A stretch of 64,000 bases of DNA from Gaetbulibacter saemankumensis DSM 17032 (GCF_000425645.1 NZ_KE384430.1:1351492-1415491), one strand, 5' to 3'; shown: positions 39,851 to 48,747, counted from the first letter of the stretch. Program-made: numbers and translations. The notes: generated by a model not told the origin, from the sequence alone.

Positions 39851-40324
39851 ATGAGCTTAAAGAAAAAAATTACTATATCGGTGTTGGCTGCCATTGTCAT
39901 TGCACAGTTTTTTAGACCTGAAAAAAACGAAGGTGATTTAACCTCAGTTGATGCGTTTTTGGCAGAAACTAATCCACCCGAAGACGTAAAATATATTTTA
40001 GAAGAAACTTGTTACGATTGTCATAGTAATGTTACCAGGTATCCCTGGTATAATAACATTACACCTATTAATTACTGGCTGGCGGGCCATGTAAAAGATG
40101 GTAAAAAACATTTTAATGTATCTAACTGGGAAGGGAGCTCTTTAAAACGTAAAGATCATAAGTTTGAAGAATTAATTGAAATGGTGGAAGAAAGGCATAT
40201 GCCGTTAAAGTCTTATACTTGGACGCATAGTGAGGCAAAACTGTCCGATGCTCAAGTTAATGCCATTATACGCTGGGCTAATAATGTGCGAATGAAGTAT
40301 AGCTTAATGCCTAAACCAGAGTAA
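39851..40324 (+). CDS. haem-binding domain protein (Haem_bd), membrane-anchored
   Basis: A 157-residue protein with an N-terminal helix (residues 6-20) and a periplasmic domain with the haem motif CYDCHS (about residue 55) followed by NVTRYPWYNNITPINYWLAG, typical of the Haem_bd family (PF14376). MPLKSYTWTH supplies a candidate axial Met or His. It is probably a one-haem c-type protein of the inner membrane surface. It diverges from the HEAT-like gene. Electron partner unknown; whether it joins the cytochrome group at 17 kb cannot be judged. Confidence 0.87.
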   Translation: MSLKKKITISVLAAIVIAQFFRPEKNEGDLTSVDAFLAETNPPEDVKYILEETCYDCHSNVTRYPWYNNITPINYWLAGHVKDGKKHFNVSNWEGSSLKRKDHKFEELIEMVEERHMPLKSYTWTHSEAKLSDAQVNAIIRWANNVRMKYSLMPKPE

Positions 40325-40353
40325 ATATTATCTTTGCAGTATAAGCTAAATTT

Positions 40354-41589
40354 GTGTCTGACAAAAAATTATTAATTATAGGTTTTGTATGGCCGGAACC
40401 TAAGAGTTCTGCGGCAGGTAGCCGAATGATGCAGCTTATTGATAGCTTTCAAAAAGCTAATTATAAAATAACTTTTGCAAGTTCCTGTGCTAAAACCGAA
40501 AATGCCGTTAACCTTAAGGATCTAGGTGTAAATCAAGTATCAATTACACTAAACGATTCTAGTTTTGATACTTTTATTTTAGAGCTAAAACCGAATGTTG
40601 TTTTATTCGATCGTTTTATGACCGAAGAGCAATTTGGTTGGCGTGTCGCCGAAAAATGCCCGAATGCCGTTCGCATACTCGATACAGAAGATTTACATAG
40701 CCTGAGAAAGGGAAGGTATCAGGCATTAAAAGCTAAGGAATCATTTAGTTCTGCTTATTTGTTTAATGATTTTGCTAAACGCGAAATCGCCAGTATATAT
40801 CGTAGTGACCTTAGTTTAATTATTTCAGAGGCTGAAATGATTATTTTGAGAGAGCAGTTTGGAGTTGATGAGATGTTGTTAATGTATCTGCCCTTTATGT
40901 TGGATTCAGTTTCCTATTCTATGATAAAATCACTTCCATATTTTAAGGAACGGTCTCATTTTATCACTATAGGTAATTTTATTCACGAACCTAATTATAA
41001 TGCGGTACTTTACTTGAAAGAAACGATTTGGCCGCTTATTAAGAAGCAGTTACCCAATGCAGAAATGCATGTTTATGGTTCATATGCTTCGCAGAAAGTC
41101 AATCAACTTAATAACAATAAAGAAGGTTTTCTGATTAAAGGGTTTGCTAACGATGTCAATACGGTGATGCAAAAGGCAAAAGTCTGTTTAGCACCGATTC
41201 GGTTTGGTGCAGGATTAAAAGGAAAACTGGTAGATGCTATGCAAAACGGAACACCATGTATTACAACCAATATAGGTGCTGAAGGCATGTATGGAACACA
41301 GGAACCTAATGGTTTTGTTGAAGATTCACCGGAAACATTTGCGAATAAAGCGGTTCAATTATATCAAGAAGAAAGGCTTTGGAAGCAAAAACAACAGATT
41401 GGATTTGATGTTATAAATACCCGCTTTTCAAAAGACATACATCAAGAACGCTTTATTAACCGGTTAGAAGAGGTTATCCCAAACCTAAATAAAATAAGAT
41501 TAAATAACTTCACAGGACAAATGCTGTTACATCACAGCATGCAAAGTACAAAATTCATGAGTAAATGGATTGAAGCAAAAAACAAATGA
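40354..41589 (+). CDS. glycosyltransferase, group 1/GT4-like
   Basis: A 411-residue cytoplasmic enzyme with the two-domain GT-B shape. The N-terminal half has LIIGFVWPEPKSSAAGSRMM (donor or acceptor loop) and the C-terminal half EMHVYGSYASQKV, VCLAPIRFGAGLKGKLVDAM and NGTPCITTNIGAEGM, the usual GT4 nucleotide-binding blocks. Donor and acceptor are unknown. The start is GTG at 40354; TATCTTTG at 40329-40336 is a promoter box about 18 bases ahead, so the leader is very short. It stands alone, not in a polysaccharide cluster. Confidence 0.88.
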   Translation: MSDKKLLIIGFVWPEPKSSAAGSRMMQLIDSFQKANYKITFASSCAKTENAVNLKDLGVNQVSITLNDSSFDTFILELKPNVVLFDRFMTEEQFGWRVAEKCPNAVRILDTEDLHSLRKGRYQALKAKESFSSAYLFNDFAKREIASIYRSDLSLIISEAEMIILREQFGVDEMLLMYLPFMLDSVSYSMIKSLPYFKERSHFITIGNFIHEPNYNAVLYLKETIWPLIKKQLPNAEMHVYGSYASQKVNQLNNNKEGFLIKGFANDVNTVMQKAKVCLAPIRFGAGLKGKLVDAMQNGTPCITTNIGAEGMYGTQEPNGFVEDSPETFANKAVQLYQEERLWKQKQQIGFDVINTRFSKDIHQERFINRLEEVIPNLNKIRLNNFTGQMLLHHSMQSTKFMSKWIEAKNK

Positions 41590-41654
41590 ATTCTTTAATT
41601 TCTAATAAGAATACAGTCGCTTTTTTCTAGCTTTGCAGCTTTAAAAATTAGACT

Positions 41655-43289
41655 ATGATTTCAGTTGATGCTTTAGCCGTAGAATTTGGCGGTAGCGCTT
41701 TATTTAGTGATGTGTCTTTCACTATTAATGAGAATGATAAAATAGCCCTTATGGGTAAGAATGGGGCGGGAAAATCTACCATGATGAAAATTATCGCGGG
41801 TGTTCAAAAAGCGACACGCGGGCATGTACGTTTTCCTAAAGATGTTGTTATAGCATATCTACCACAGCATTTATTAACTGAAGATAGCTGCACGGTGTTT
41901 GAAGAAGCATCGAAAGCATTTAGTCATATTTTTGAAATGCGAGACGAGATGGAGCGTCTTAATAAAGCTTTGGAAACCAGAACTGATTATGAATCGGATG
42001 AATATATGAAGATCATAGAAAAGGTTTCTGATTTAGGAGAAAAATATTATTCCTTAGAAGATATAAATTATGATGCTGAAGTTGAGAAGGCTTTACGTGG
42101 TTTAGGATTTAAGCGTGAAGATTTTACCCGATTAACCAGTGAATTTAGTGGTGGTTATAGAATGCGTATCGAATTGGCTAAAATTCTTTTACAAAAGCCA
42201 GATTTAATATTACTTGATGAGCCTACTAACCACATCGATATCGAATCGGTAATCTGGTTAGAGGATTTCTTAATTAATAAGGCTAAAGCCGTAATGGTGA
42301 TTTCGCATGATAAGGCGTTTATCGATAACATCACCAACCGAACCATCGAAGTGACTATGGGACGTATTTACGATTATAAAGCAAATTACTCACATTACCT
42401 GCAACTAAGAGAGGAGCGTCGTGCCCATCAAATAAAGGCATACGAAGAGCAGCAAAAGTTTATTGCCGATAATTTAGCTTTTATTGAACGCTTTAAAGGC
42501 ACCTATTCTAAAACCAATCAGGTAAACTCGCGAGAGCGAATGTTAGAGAAATTAGAAATTATTGAGATTGATGAGGTTGATAATTCAAGCTTAAAACTTA
42601 AGTTTCCGCCTGCCCAAAGATCCGGTGATTATCCGGTAACGGTTAAAGACTTAACCAAATCATATGGTAATCATACGGTGTTTAAAGATGCCAACATGGC
42701 TATTGCTAGGGGTGAAAAAGTTTCTTTTGTTGGTCGAAATGGAGAAGGAAAGTCTACCATGATCAAGGCTATAATGGGCGAAATAGATGTTGAAGGACAG
42801 TGTGGCTTAGGGCATAATGTGAAAGTGGGGTATTTTGCTCAGAATCAAGCGTCTTTATTAGATGAGGATCTAACTATTTTCCAGACTGTGGATGAGGTAG
42901 CCCAAGGCGATATTAGAACACAGATAAAAAATATCTTAGGACGTTTTATGTTTAAAGGAGATGATATAGATAAAAAGGTGGGTGTATTATCTGGAGGAGA
43001 AAAAACCAGATTAGCTATGGTTAAATTGTTATTAGAGCCCGTAAATCTTTTAATTCTCGATGAGCCAACAAACCATCTAGATTTAAAGTCGAAAGATGTT
43101 TTAAAAGAGGCCTTATTAGATTTTGACGGAACCTTAATTTTAGTGTCTCACGATCGCGATTTTTTACAAGGTTTGTCTCAAAAAGTGTTCGAATTTAAAG
43201 ATCAACGTGTGATTGAGCATTTTGAAACTATTGATGATTTCTTAAAACGTAATCGCATTGAAAACCTGAAACAAATTGATTTAAATTAA
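41655..43289 (+). CDS. ABC-F family ATPase (YbiT-like)
   Basis: A 544-residue protein with two ATPase domains and no membrane part, hence an ABC-F translation factor. First domain: GKNGAGKSTMMKII, FSGGYRMRIELAK, LILLDEPTNHID. Second domain: GRNGEGKSTMIKAI, LSGGEKTRLAMVK, LLILDEPTNHLD. The linker (about 240-310, REERRAHQIKAYEEQQKF) is the arm that reaches into the ribosomal E site in the family. Its exact role (stalled ribosome rescue or antibiotic response) is not clear from sequence. Promoter box TAGCTTTG at 41628-41635. Confidence 0.93.
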   Translation: MISVDALAVEFGGSALFSDVSFTINENDKIALMGKNGAGKSTMMKIIAGVQKATRGHVRFPKDVVIAYLPQHLLTEDSCTVFEEASKAFSHIFEMRDEMERLNKALETRTDYESDEYMKIIEKVSDLGEKYYSLEDINYDAEVEKALRGLGFKREDFTRLTSEFSGGYRMRIELAKILLQKPDLILLDEPTNHIDIESVIWLEDFLINKAKAVMVISHDKAFIDNITNRTIEVTMGRIYDYKANYSHYLQLREERRAHQIKAYEEQQKFIADNLAFIERFKGTYSKTNQVNSRERMLEKLEIIEIDEVDNSSLKLKFPPAQRSGDYPVTVKDLTKSYGNHTVFKDANMAIARGEKVSFVGRNGEGKSTMIKAIMGEIDVEGQCGLGHNVKVGYFAQNQASLLDEDLTIFQTVDEVAQGDIRTQIKNILGRFMFKGDDIDKKVGVLSGGEKTRLAMVKLLLEPVNLLILDEPTNHLDLKSKDVLKEALLDFDGTLILVSHDRDFLQGLSQKVFEFKDQRVIEHFETIDDFLKRNRIENLKQIDLN

Positions 43290-43331
43290 TCAATAAGATC
43301 CAGTTTCGCCCGTAAAGCACTCTTGTTAAGT

Positions 43332-43709
43332 TTATGTTTTAAAAAGATTAAAGCTTAGTACTTCATTTTTATAATCCATGGTGATTTTATTTCTTACCAC
43401 ATTTTTGGGTAAGGAGAATTCACATTTAAATAATGCTGATGGATAACAATAGGAATGTTTCGGGTAAATTTCCTTACTAGATTCCTCGGTGTTATCTTTT
43501 TTTGCTGTGGTAACAACTAGCTTATTTCCAGATATATAAAATCTAAAGTCGTCTTTAATATATCCCGGAATTTTTAATTCGTAATGATAGCGTGTATCAC
43601 TTTCCGTTATTTTAGCCTTGGTTAAATTTGCGTTTCTGGGAGTGGCTTTGTATCGTTCTTGTTTTGTTGATTGTTTGTAAGGATCTTTAGTGTTAATGTC
43701 GGTAATCAT
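43332..43709 (-). CDS. Hsp20/alpha-crystallin-like small heat shock protein
   Basis: A 125-residue cytoplasmic protein with a short N-terminal region and an alpha-crystallin-like domain: YHYELKIPGYIKDDFRFYIS, then GNKLVVTTAKKDN and FKCEFSLPKNVVRNKITMDY. The final I-x-I/V motif is not evident. It may act as a holdase for unfolded protein. It is smaller than typical members and its start (MITDINTKDPYKQSTKQE) is not membrane-related. The 247 bases upstream (43710-43956) show no gene. Confidence 0.85.
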   Translation of the reverse strand: MITDINTKDPYKQSTKQERYKATPRNANLTKAKITESDTRYHYELKIPGYIKDDFRFYISGNKLVVTTAKKDNTEESSKEIYPKHSYCYPSALFKCEFSLPKNVVRNKITMDYKNEVLSFNLFKT

Positions 43710-43956
43710 GGTGCAATTTTTTTATTGTTTATTTAATTTATTCGGTAAATACACTATAAAACATCGTCAAAAATATTAGTTATAAAAACTCTTTATTAAC
43801 GGAGTGGCAGTACTATGTGTATCATCTTAAATATACTAAATAATACATTAAAACACTAAGGTTTTTCAGGTTAACTTTCGGTAAATCAAATAATTATGAA
43901 TTCTATAATTTACGTGTTGTGAGCCATCGAAAATATTGAAATTGTAAGCAAATGAA

Positions 43957-44634
43957 TTATTTTATTAAATAATTGACAATCTGCTTCATGCCTTTGGTTG
44001 CATTTTCGGGAATAACGGTGATTCGATGGTTACTAGAAATAGCAGGATTAGGATCAATAAAGTAAGTATGAGTATCTTCCGGGATATAATGCATTAAACC
44101 GGCTGCGGGATACACTTGCATAGATGTGCCAATAATTATTAAAATATCTGCCGTTTCACAAATAGTCATAGCTGTAGTAATCATTGGTACGTCTTCACCA
44201 AACCATACAATATGAGGTCGTAATTGATATCCTTTTTTACAAGTGTCTCCAAGATGTAAATCGGTTTTCCATGTAATGATATCTTCTTCGTCAAAAGAAC
44301 TCCTTACTTTAAGTAATTCACCGTGTAAATGAATTACTTGACTGCTTCCGGCACGTTCGTGTAAATCGTCTACATTTTGGGTTATTATGGAAACCTTATA
44401 ATATTGTTCTAAGGCAGCTAAATCAAAATGCGCGCGATTGGGGTGTACTTCAAATAATTGTCTCCGACGTTGGTTATAAAAATCCAATACTAGTTCGGGG
44501 TTGGCTTCAAATCCTTGAGGGGTTGCTACTTCCATAACATCATGGCCTTCCCAAAGACCATTTTCATCTCTAAAAGTTTTAATGCCACTTTCGGCACTCA
44601 TTCCGGCTCCCGTAAGTACTACAATATGTTTCAT
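43957..44634 (-). CDS. cobB: Sir2-family NAD-dependent protein deacylase, zinc-site degenerate
   Basis: A 225-residue sirtuin. GAGMSAESGIKTFRDENGLW binds NAD, TQNVDDLHERAGS and HLHGE carry the catalytic His, and LIIIGTSMQVYPAAGL closes the cofactor site. DFYNQRRRQL contains the Y-x-x-R pair that, in SIRT5 and E. coli CobB, marks preference for succinyl- and malonyl-lysine. The four zinc cysteines of the usual small domain are missing: only one Cys (DTCKKG) remains in this stretch (about 120-150). A bulky-acyl deacylase is the most likely function. Confidence 0.9.
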   Translation of the reverse strand: MKHIVVLTGAGMSAESGIKTFRDENGLWEGHDVMEVATPQGFEANPELVLDFYNQRRRQLFEVHPNRAHFDLAALEQYYKVSIITQNVDDLHERAGSSQVIHLHGELLKVRSSFDEEDIITWKTDLHLGDTCKKGYQLRPHIVWFGEDVPMITTAMTICETADILIIIGTSMQVYPAAGLMHYIPEDTHTYFIDPNPAISSNHRITVIPENATKGMKQIVNYLIK

Positions 44635-44693
44635 TTTATAAAAATAAGGAATAATTGCTATTCGATTGGCTTAGGGAATTAGCTTTACTTTGT

Positions 44694-44701
44694 TAATTTT
44701 G
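44694..44701 (+). promoter_or_regulatory. -7 promoter box directly ahead of trmH
   Basis: TAATTTTG followed by C matches TAnnTTTGc and ends only four bases before the ATG at 44706. If used, the transcript would start at or very near the start codon, giving a leaderless mRNA. No -33 element at normal distance is seen. Confidence 0.5.
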
Positions 44702-44705
44702 CAGC

Positions 44706-45359
44706 ATGATTGATACTAAGCTGTTAGAGTATTTAGAAAGTTATTTAACACCTTCAAGACAAGCCAAATTTACTAGGGTTTTGGCACAAAGAACCAAGCA
44801 TTTTACAGTGGCTACAGAGGATGTTTATCAATTACATAACACAAGTGCGGTTATTCGAAGTTGTGATGTGTTTGGTATTCAGGAAGTGAATATTGTTGAA
44901 GAGCGCAATTCGAAACGCATCGATCGAGAAATCGCTATGGGTGCCCAGAAATGGGTTGATTTAAATCGTTATCATACCGTGAAGGAGTGTATTACCGATT
45001 TAAAACAGAAAGGTTATCAAATAGTGGCAACAACACCTCATACGAACGATTGTGAACTTCATGATTTTGATATCACAAAAAAAGCTTGTTTTTTCTTTGG
45101 ACGAGAAACTGAAGGTCTGTCACAGGAAGTTTTAGATGCTGCCGATAGTTATTTGAAAATTCCGATGGTTGGGTTTACTGAAAGTTTAAATATATCGGTA
45201 AGTGCCGCTATTATCCTTCAACATGTGACTACTAAATTAAGAAAAAGTAATATTGAATGGCGCCTCAGTGAAGAAGAATTAAAAGAAAAACGCCAAGATT
45301 GGGTAAAGAAAACTATTAAAAGCTATGATGATATTGTAGCTCGTTATAATCAAGAATAA
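44706..45359 (+). CDS. trmH: tRNA (guanosine-18-2'-O)-methyltransferase TrmH
   Basis: A 217-residue SPOUT methyltransferase. Motif 1 is HNTSAVIRSCDVFGIQ, motif 2 FFGRETEGLSQE and motif 3 IPMVGFTESLNISVSAAIIL, forming the knotted SAM site. It methylates the 2'-OH of G18 in the D-loop. The basic N-terminus (SRQAKFTRVLAQRTKHF) fits tRNA binding. Length matches TrmH rather than the larger RlmB type, of which another is at 55.8 kb. It stands alone. Confidence 0.93.
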   Translation: MIDTKLLEYLESYLTPSRQAKFTRVLAQRTKHFTVATEDVYQLHNTSAVIRSCDVFGIQEVNIVEERNSKRIDREIAMGAQKWVDLNRYHTVKECITDLKQKGYQIVATTPHTNDCELHDFDITKKACFFFGRETEGLSQEVLDAADSYLKIPMVGFTESLNISVSAAIILQHVTTKLRKSNIEWRLSEEELKEKRQDWVKKTIKSYDDIVARYNQE

Positions 45360-45360
45360 T

Positions 45361-45845
45361 TTAATCTTTGGTTTTAGATTCTGCGATGAATTCCTCACTC
45401 AGTTGTACAATAGAATCTAAAAATATTATTTGATTTTCTTCTAAAAGTAGTTCCTGACTTAGTTTTTTTGAATGACAATATTAAAGAAAAACGTAGCACT
45501 ATCCTGAGATATTTTTAATTCGTTAAATAGCAGGTTGTAGTTAACATAGTCGTGAGTTTCAAATAATCGATAATAGCTTGCAATTGGTATCGGATTATAA
45601 TTTGAGGCAGGGTTTGGGTTGTTGGTGTTCTTAGTTTTCTTTTTAAATAAACCTATCAATAATTGGGTTATTTTTATAAAATCTAGATTCATACTTAATG
45701 GTGGTTCGTATAAATAGGGTCTGTTTTTAATATTCTTTGCTAATTGGTTCTTTAATCTAATTTCATTTTTATAGGCATTTTTGGCTGTTACAATAGGAGT
45801 ATTAGCAAGATTTACAGGATTAAGATTATTTATTTTTATTTCTAC
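45361..45845 (-). pseudogene. frameshifted or recoded small gene of unknown function
   Basis: On the minus strand a frame runs open from 45845 to a stop at 45459, with an ATG at 45692 (MNLDFIKITQLLIGLFKKKT ... FFFNIVIQK). It ends at CAAAAAAAC-TAA (45470-45459). A shift of one base back there continues in another frame for 33 codons (KLSQELLLEENQIIFLDSIV, QLSEEFIAESKTKD) to TAA at 45361. The junction A-AAA-AAC is a classic -1 slippery heptamer. It could be a real frameshift mutation, sequence error or programmed recoding. No canonical start is found for the upstream 51 codons (45693-45845). I recognise no family. This fills most of the 537-base gap between trmH and the gene at 45897. Confidence 0.5.
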
Positions 45846-45865
45846 TTATTAGAAATATTTGAAAT

Positions 45866-45895
45866 AAAAAAGGGATCTACAAGCTCCCTTTTTTT
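45866..45895. terminator. terminator of the gene at 45897
   Basis: AAAAAAGGGA at 45866-45875 pairs with TCCCTTTTTT at 45885-45894 with a nine-base loop. It acts just after the minus-strand gene that ends at 45897. Confidence 0.8.
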
Positions 45896-45896
45896 A

Positions 45897-46673
45897 TTAA
45901 AATTTGTTTGGTCTATTTCTGTTTAAAACCTTGTATTCTTCGTAGCATTCACTAATAGCATCAAGTATTTGAAGGTCGTTTGCCGATTGAATAAACTCTT
46001 TCGAATAATTACACTGACTCACAATTTCATCTAAATCTACACGATCGACATTTAGTAATACCATGAGCATTTCACGGTCGAATCGTGAGGCTAATAAATT
46101 CCTGATTTCGTCGTCCTGCTTCATTTTTTTTAGCTTTCGTAGTTCGTTTGGTTTCTTGCCAAACATACGATGCAGAAAGTCTGCAGGATTAAAGATTGAT
46201 CCAATAATTTTATTTACCGCCCCTGGCGCATCGGCTTCATATCCTTTGCTTGGTAAACCAGAAATACTATAACGATAATTATTATTAATAACCGGAACTT
46301 GCTTGATATCTACTTCTAAATATCCTGTTAGTTTTAATTCGGTTAAAACCACCTCTTCCAAAGCTAAAGCTAATTCTGTTAATTCAATATCAGCCGATCC
46401 GAATTTTAACCAGTCGTTAGTGACACGTACTTTAATAGATTTAAAGCCTAAATACGAGAAATGCAGTGTATCGTTAACTTTGGCACGCATTTTAAACTCA
46501 CCCTTGTTGTTGGTGGCTGTTCCAATGACCTGATTAAGATTAACAATGTTTACACTTTCCAACGGTTTACCATCGGCCGAATTGATAACTACCCCTAATA
46601 CATGATCTGGTTCCTGAGCTATGGAAATAGCAGAGGTAAGCATAAAAATGAATAGTAGTAGGCGCGTCTTCAT
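45897..46673 (-). CDS. exported protein with carboxypeptidase-regulatory-like (CarbopepD_reg_2) domain
   Basis: A 258-residue protein with a signal peptide (MKTRLLLFIFMLTSAISIAQ). Residues about 25-105 form the DUF4480/CarboxypepD_reg-like sandwich (VLGVVINSADGKPLESVNIV, NNKGEFKMRAKVND, LHFSYLGFKSIKVRV) also found at the start of TonB receptors. The C-terminal part is helical with no barrel, ending YEEYKVLNRNRPNKF. It probably stays in the periplasm or on a membrane. Function unknown. The ATG at 46671-46673 is preferred to one seven codons earlier because it gives a normal signal peptide. Confidence 0.83.
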   Translation of the reverse strand: MKTRLLLFIFMLTSAISIAQEPDHVLGVVINSADGKPLESVNIVNLNQVIGTATNNKGEFKMRAKVNDTLHFSYLGFKSIKVRVTNDWLKFGSADIELTELALALEEVVLTELKLTGYLEVDIKQVPVINNNYRYSISGLPSKGYEADAPGAVNKIIGSIFNPADFLHRMFGKKPNELRKLKKMKQDDEIRNLLASRFDREMLMVLLNVDRVDLDEIVSQCNYSKEFIQSANDLQILDAISECYEEYKVLNRNRPNKF

Positions 46674-46775
46674 GTAATTAAATATTGTTATCAATTTATA
46701 AAAGTACTAAACTAATGAATATATCAAAGTTAGACTTCTTATTTTGACTCAATATTAACAAAATTGTTTAAAGGT

Positions 46776-48590
46776 CTAACGTCTAGAACGTCTTGGTCTT
46801 GATTGTGCAAAATTGCTATTTCCTGAATTTGATTCTGAACGTCTTGATGATTTTCTAGAATCACTACTTTTTGAATTAAAATCACTGTTTGAACGTCTTG
46901 GACGTGAATCACTTCCGCTTCTTCTGCCTTTAAATCCATTACGATCACCACGTTTTTGGTCATTTCTACGTCCGCCACCACGGTTTTCAGACACTTCAAC
47001 ATTAACAAAACGTCCGTCGTGTTTAAAATCGGTAAAATGTGCTAAAACCTTTTCTCTTAATTCGTTTTCTGTATTAAAGAAAGAGAAACTGTCTTTAGTT
47101 TCTACTTTAAACACATCGTCTCTTCCAAGATCTAATTGATCTTTTAAGAAGTCTTTTAGCTTCATCCAATCGAAACCGTCTTTATTACCAACATTAATAA
47201 AGTAGCGCGTAGAATCGTTTTTACCACCTTTGTAATCACGTTGGCTCTCTCTATCTCCCGTGCTTTCTGAAACATTTAAGTTTTTAGCTTTTTGATAGTA
47301 GTTGAAGAAACGCGTAAATTCTACCGAGAAGAATTTTTTAATTAATTCATCTTTCGTAGTATCTTCAAACATTTCGTTAATGTTAGTCAGGTACTTATCG
47401 ATTTCGTGGTTTATTTCGGTATTGTGAATTTTATTTGCTAAAGACATTAACTGTACTTCGCAAATCTCCATACCGTTAGGGATATCTTTTTTTACAAAGT
47501 CTTTCTTAATAATACGTTCTATACTCTTTATTTTTCGAACTTCACTTTTCGAAACAATTACCATAGAAACTCCAGTTTTACCAGCACGTCCAGTACGCCC
47601 AGAACGGTGTGTATAAGTTTCAATTTCATCTGGTAATTGATAATTTATTACGTGGGTTACATCGTCTACATCAATACCACGTGCCGCAACATCGGTAGCA
47701 ACTAACATCTGAATTTGATTTTTACGGAAGGCGTTCATAACCAGGTCACGCTGGTTCTGGCTTAAATCGCCGTGTAATGCGCCTGCGTTGTAACCGTCTT
47801 CTATAAGTTGCTCGGCAACTTTTTGTGTGTCACGTTTTGTTCTACAGAAAACAACTGAAAAAATATCAGGATTCGCATCGGCTAAACGTTTTAAGGCCTG
47901 GTAACGATCTCTGGCATTTACTAAATAGTATTCGTGAGATACATTACTCGTGCTCTCGTTTTTGTTTCCAACCGTAATTTCCTGTGGTTGATGCATGAAG
48001 TTTTTTGCGATGGAAGCCACCTCTTTTGGCATAGTTGCCGAAAATAACCAGGTGCTTTTATCTGTTGGGGTATGCGATAGGATATCGGTAATATCTTCTT
48101 TAAAGCCCATGTTTAACATTTCGTCGGCTTCATCTAATACCGCATATTCTATTTTAGAAATATCTACTAAACGACGGCTAATCATATCTTTCATACGACC
48201 TGGTGTAGCAACAATAATCTGTGCCCCACGTTTTACTTCTCTGGCCTGATCGGTAATACTAGATCCTCCATAGACAGCTACAACATTTAGTCCGTTACAG
48301 TATTTACCATACAATTTCATTTCGTTGGTAATTTGTAAACAAAGCTCACGAGTAGGTGATAGAATTAATCCTTGTGTTGTACGACTGTTTACATCAATTT
48401 TTTGAAGCATTGGAAAACCAAACGCAGCCGTTTTACCAGTACCTGTTTGTGCCAAAGCTACTAAGTCGCCTTCAGATTCTATTAAAAGTGGAATGGCTTT
48501 TTGTTGTACTTCACTAGGTTTTGTAAATCCTAAATCTGTAATAGCTTGTAATAGGTCGTTATTAAGACCTAAATCTTGGAATGTGTTCAT
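46776..48590 (-). CDS. DEAD-box RNA helicase (DeaD/CsdA-like)
   Basis: A 604-residue RNA helicase. All main motifs are seen: Q motif region FTKPSEVQQKAIPLL, AQTGTGKTAA (I), PTRELCLQ (Ia), DEAD (II, VLDEADEMLNMGF), SATMP (III) and HRSGRTGRAG (VI). After the core (about 1-370) comes a helical stretch, a DbpA-type RNA-binding domain (about 465-545, INVGNKDGFDWMKLKDFLKD) and a basic Arg/Ser/Gly-rich tail (RRSNSDFNSKSSDSRKSSRR). It should unwind structured RNA in ribosome assembly or cold adaptation. A long structured leader precedes it. Confidence 0.95.
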   Translation of the reverse strand: MNTFQDLGLNNDLLQAITDLGFTKPSEVQQKAIPLLIESEGDLVALAQTGTGKTAAFGFPMLQKIDVNSRTTQGLILSPTRELCLQITNEMKLYGKYCNGLNVVAVYGGSSITDQAREVKRGAQIIVATPGRMKDMISRRLVDISKIEYAVLDEADEMLNMGFKEDITDILSHTPTDKSTWLFSATMPKEVASIAKNFMHQPQEITVGNKNESTSNVSHEYYLVNARDRYQALKRLADANPDIFSVVFCRTKRDTQKVAEQLIEDGYNAGALHGDLSQNQRDLVMNAFRKNQIQMLVATDVAARGIDVDDVTHVINYQLPDEIETYTHRSGRTGRAGKTGVSMVIVSKSEVRKIKSIERIIKKDFVKKDIPNGMEICEVQLMSLANKIHNTEINHEIDKYLTNINEMFEDTTKDELIKKFFSVEFTRFFNYYQKAKNLNVSESTGDRESQRDYKGGKNDSTRYFINVGNKDGFDWMKLKDFLKDQLDLGRDDVFKVETKDSFSFFNTENELREKVLAHFTDFKHDGRFVNVEVSENRGGGRRNDQKRGDRNGFKGRRSGSDSRPRRSNSDFNSKSSDSRKSSRRSESNSGNSNFAQSRPRRSRR

Positions 48591-48594
48591 TCTT

Positions 48595-48725
48595 TTATAT
48601 AAGTATTCGATTATGTTATGTAGTGCTACATAAGAAGTGAATCGACATACTTAAACCTAAACTTCTAGTAACACATCCTCACTCTGAGGAATTTATCCCT
48701 ATCGGGATTTCAAGCGGCAAATATA
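48595..48725 (-). promoter_or_regulatory. helicase leader with three hairpins and a -7 box
   Basis: CAAATATA at 48718-48725 reads TATATTTG on the minus strand, a good -7 box, which gives a leader of about 120 bases. In it are three perfect small stems: 48695-48699 with 48704-48708 (ATCCC/GGGAT), 48677-48681 with 48685-48689 (CCTCA/TGAGG), and 48616-48623 with 48626-48633 (TTATGTAG/CTACATAA). Long, folded leaders are usual for cold-induced helicases, so RNA-level control is plausible. Confidence 0.55.
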
Positions 48726-48747
48726 GACTTTTATTTTTCAATAAAGC

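Noticed and set aside
43710-43956. A short repeat TTCGGTAAAT seen twice ahead of the Hsp20 gene, as a heat-shock operator
   Set aside because: The two copies are over 130 bases apart, with no inverted partner such as a CIRCE element. Not enough to call a site.
46739-47008. An 89-residue minus-strand frame overlapping the helicase end (rich in V, D, Q)
   Set aside because: It is an alternative frame of the repetitive tail; composition follows the repeated codons and not a protein fold.
46813-47139. A 108-residue plus-strand frame opposite the helicase C-terminus
   Set aside because: It is a shadow of the Arg/Ser/Gly-rich tail codons of the helicase; no start context, and the helicase frame is clearly the coding one.
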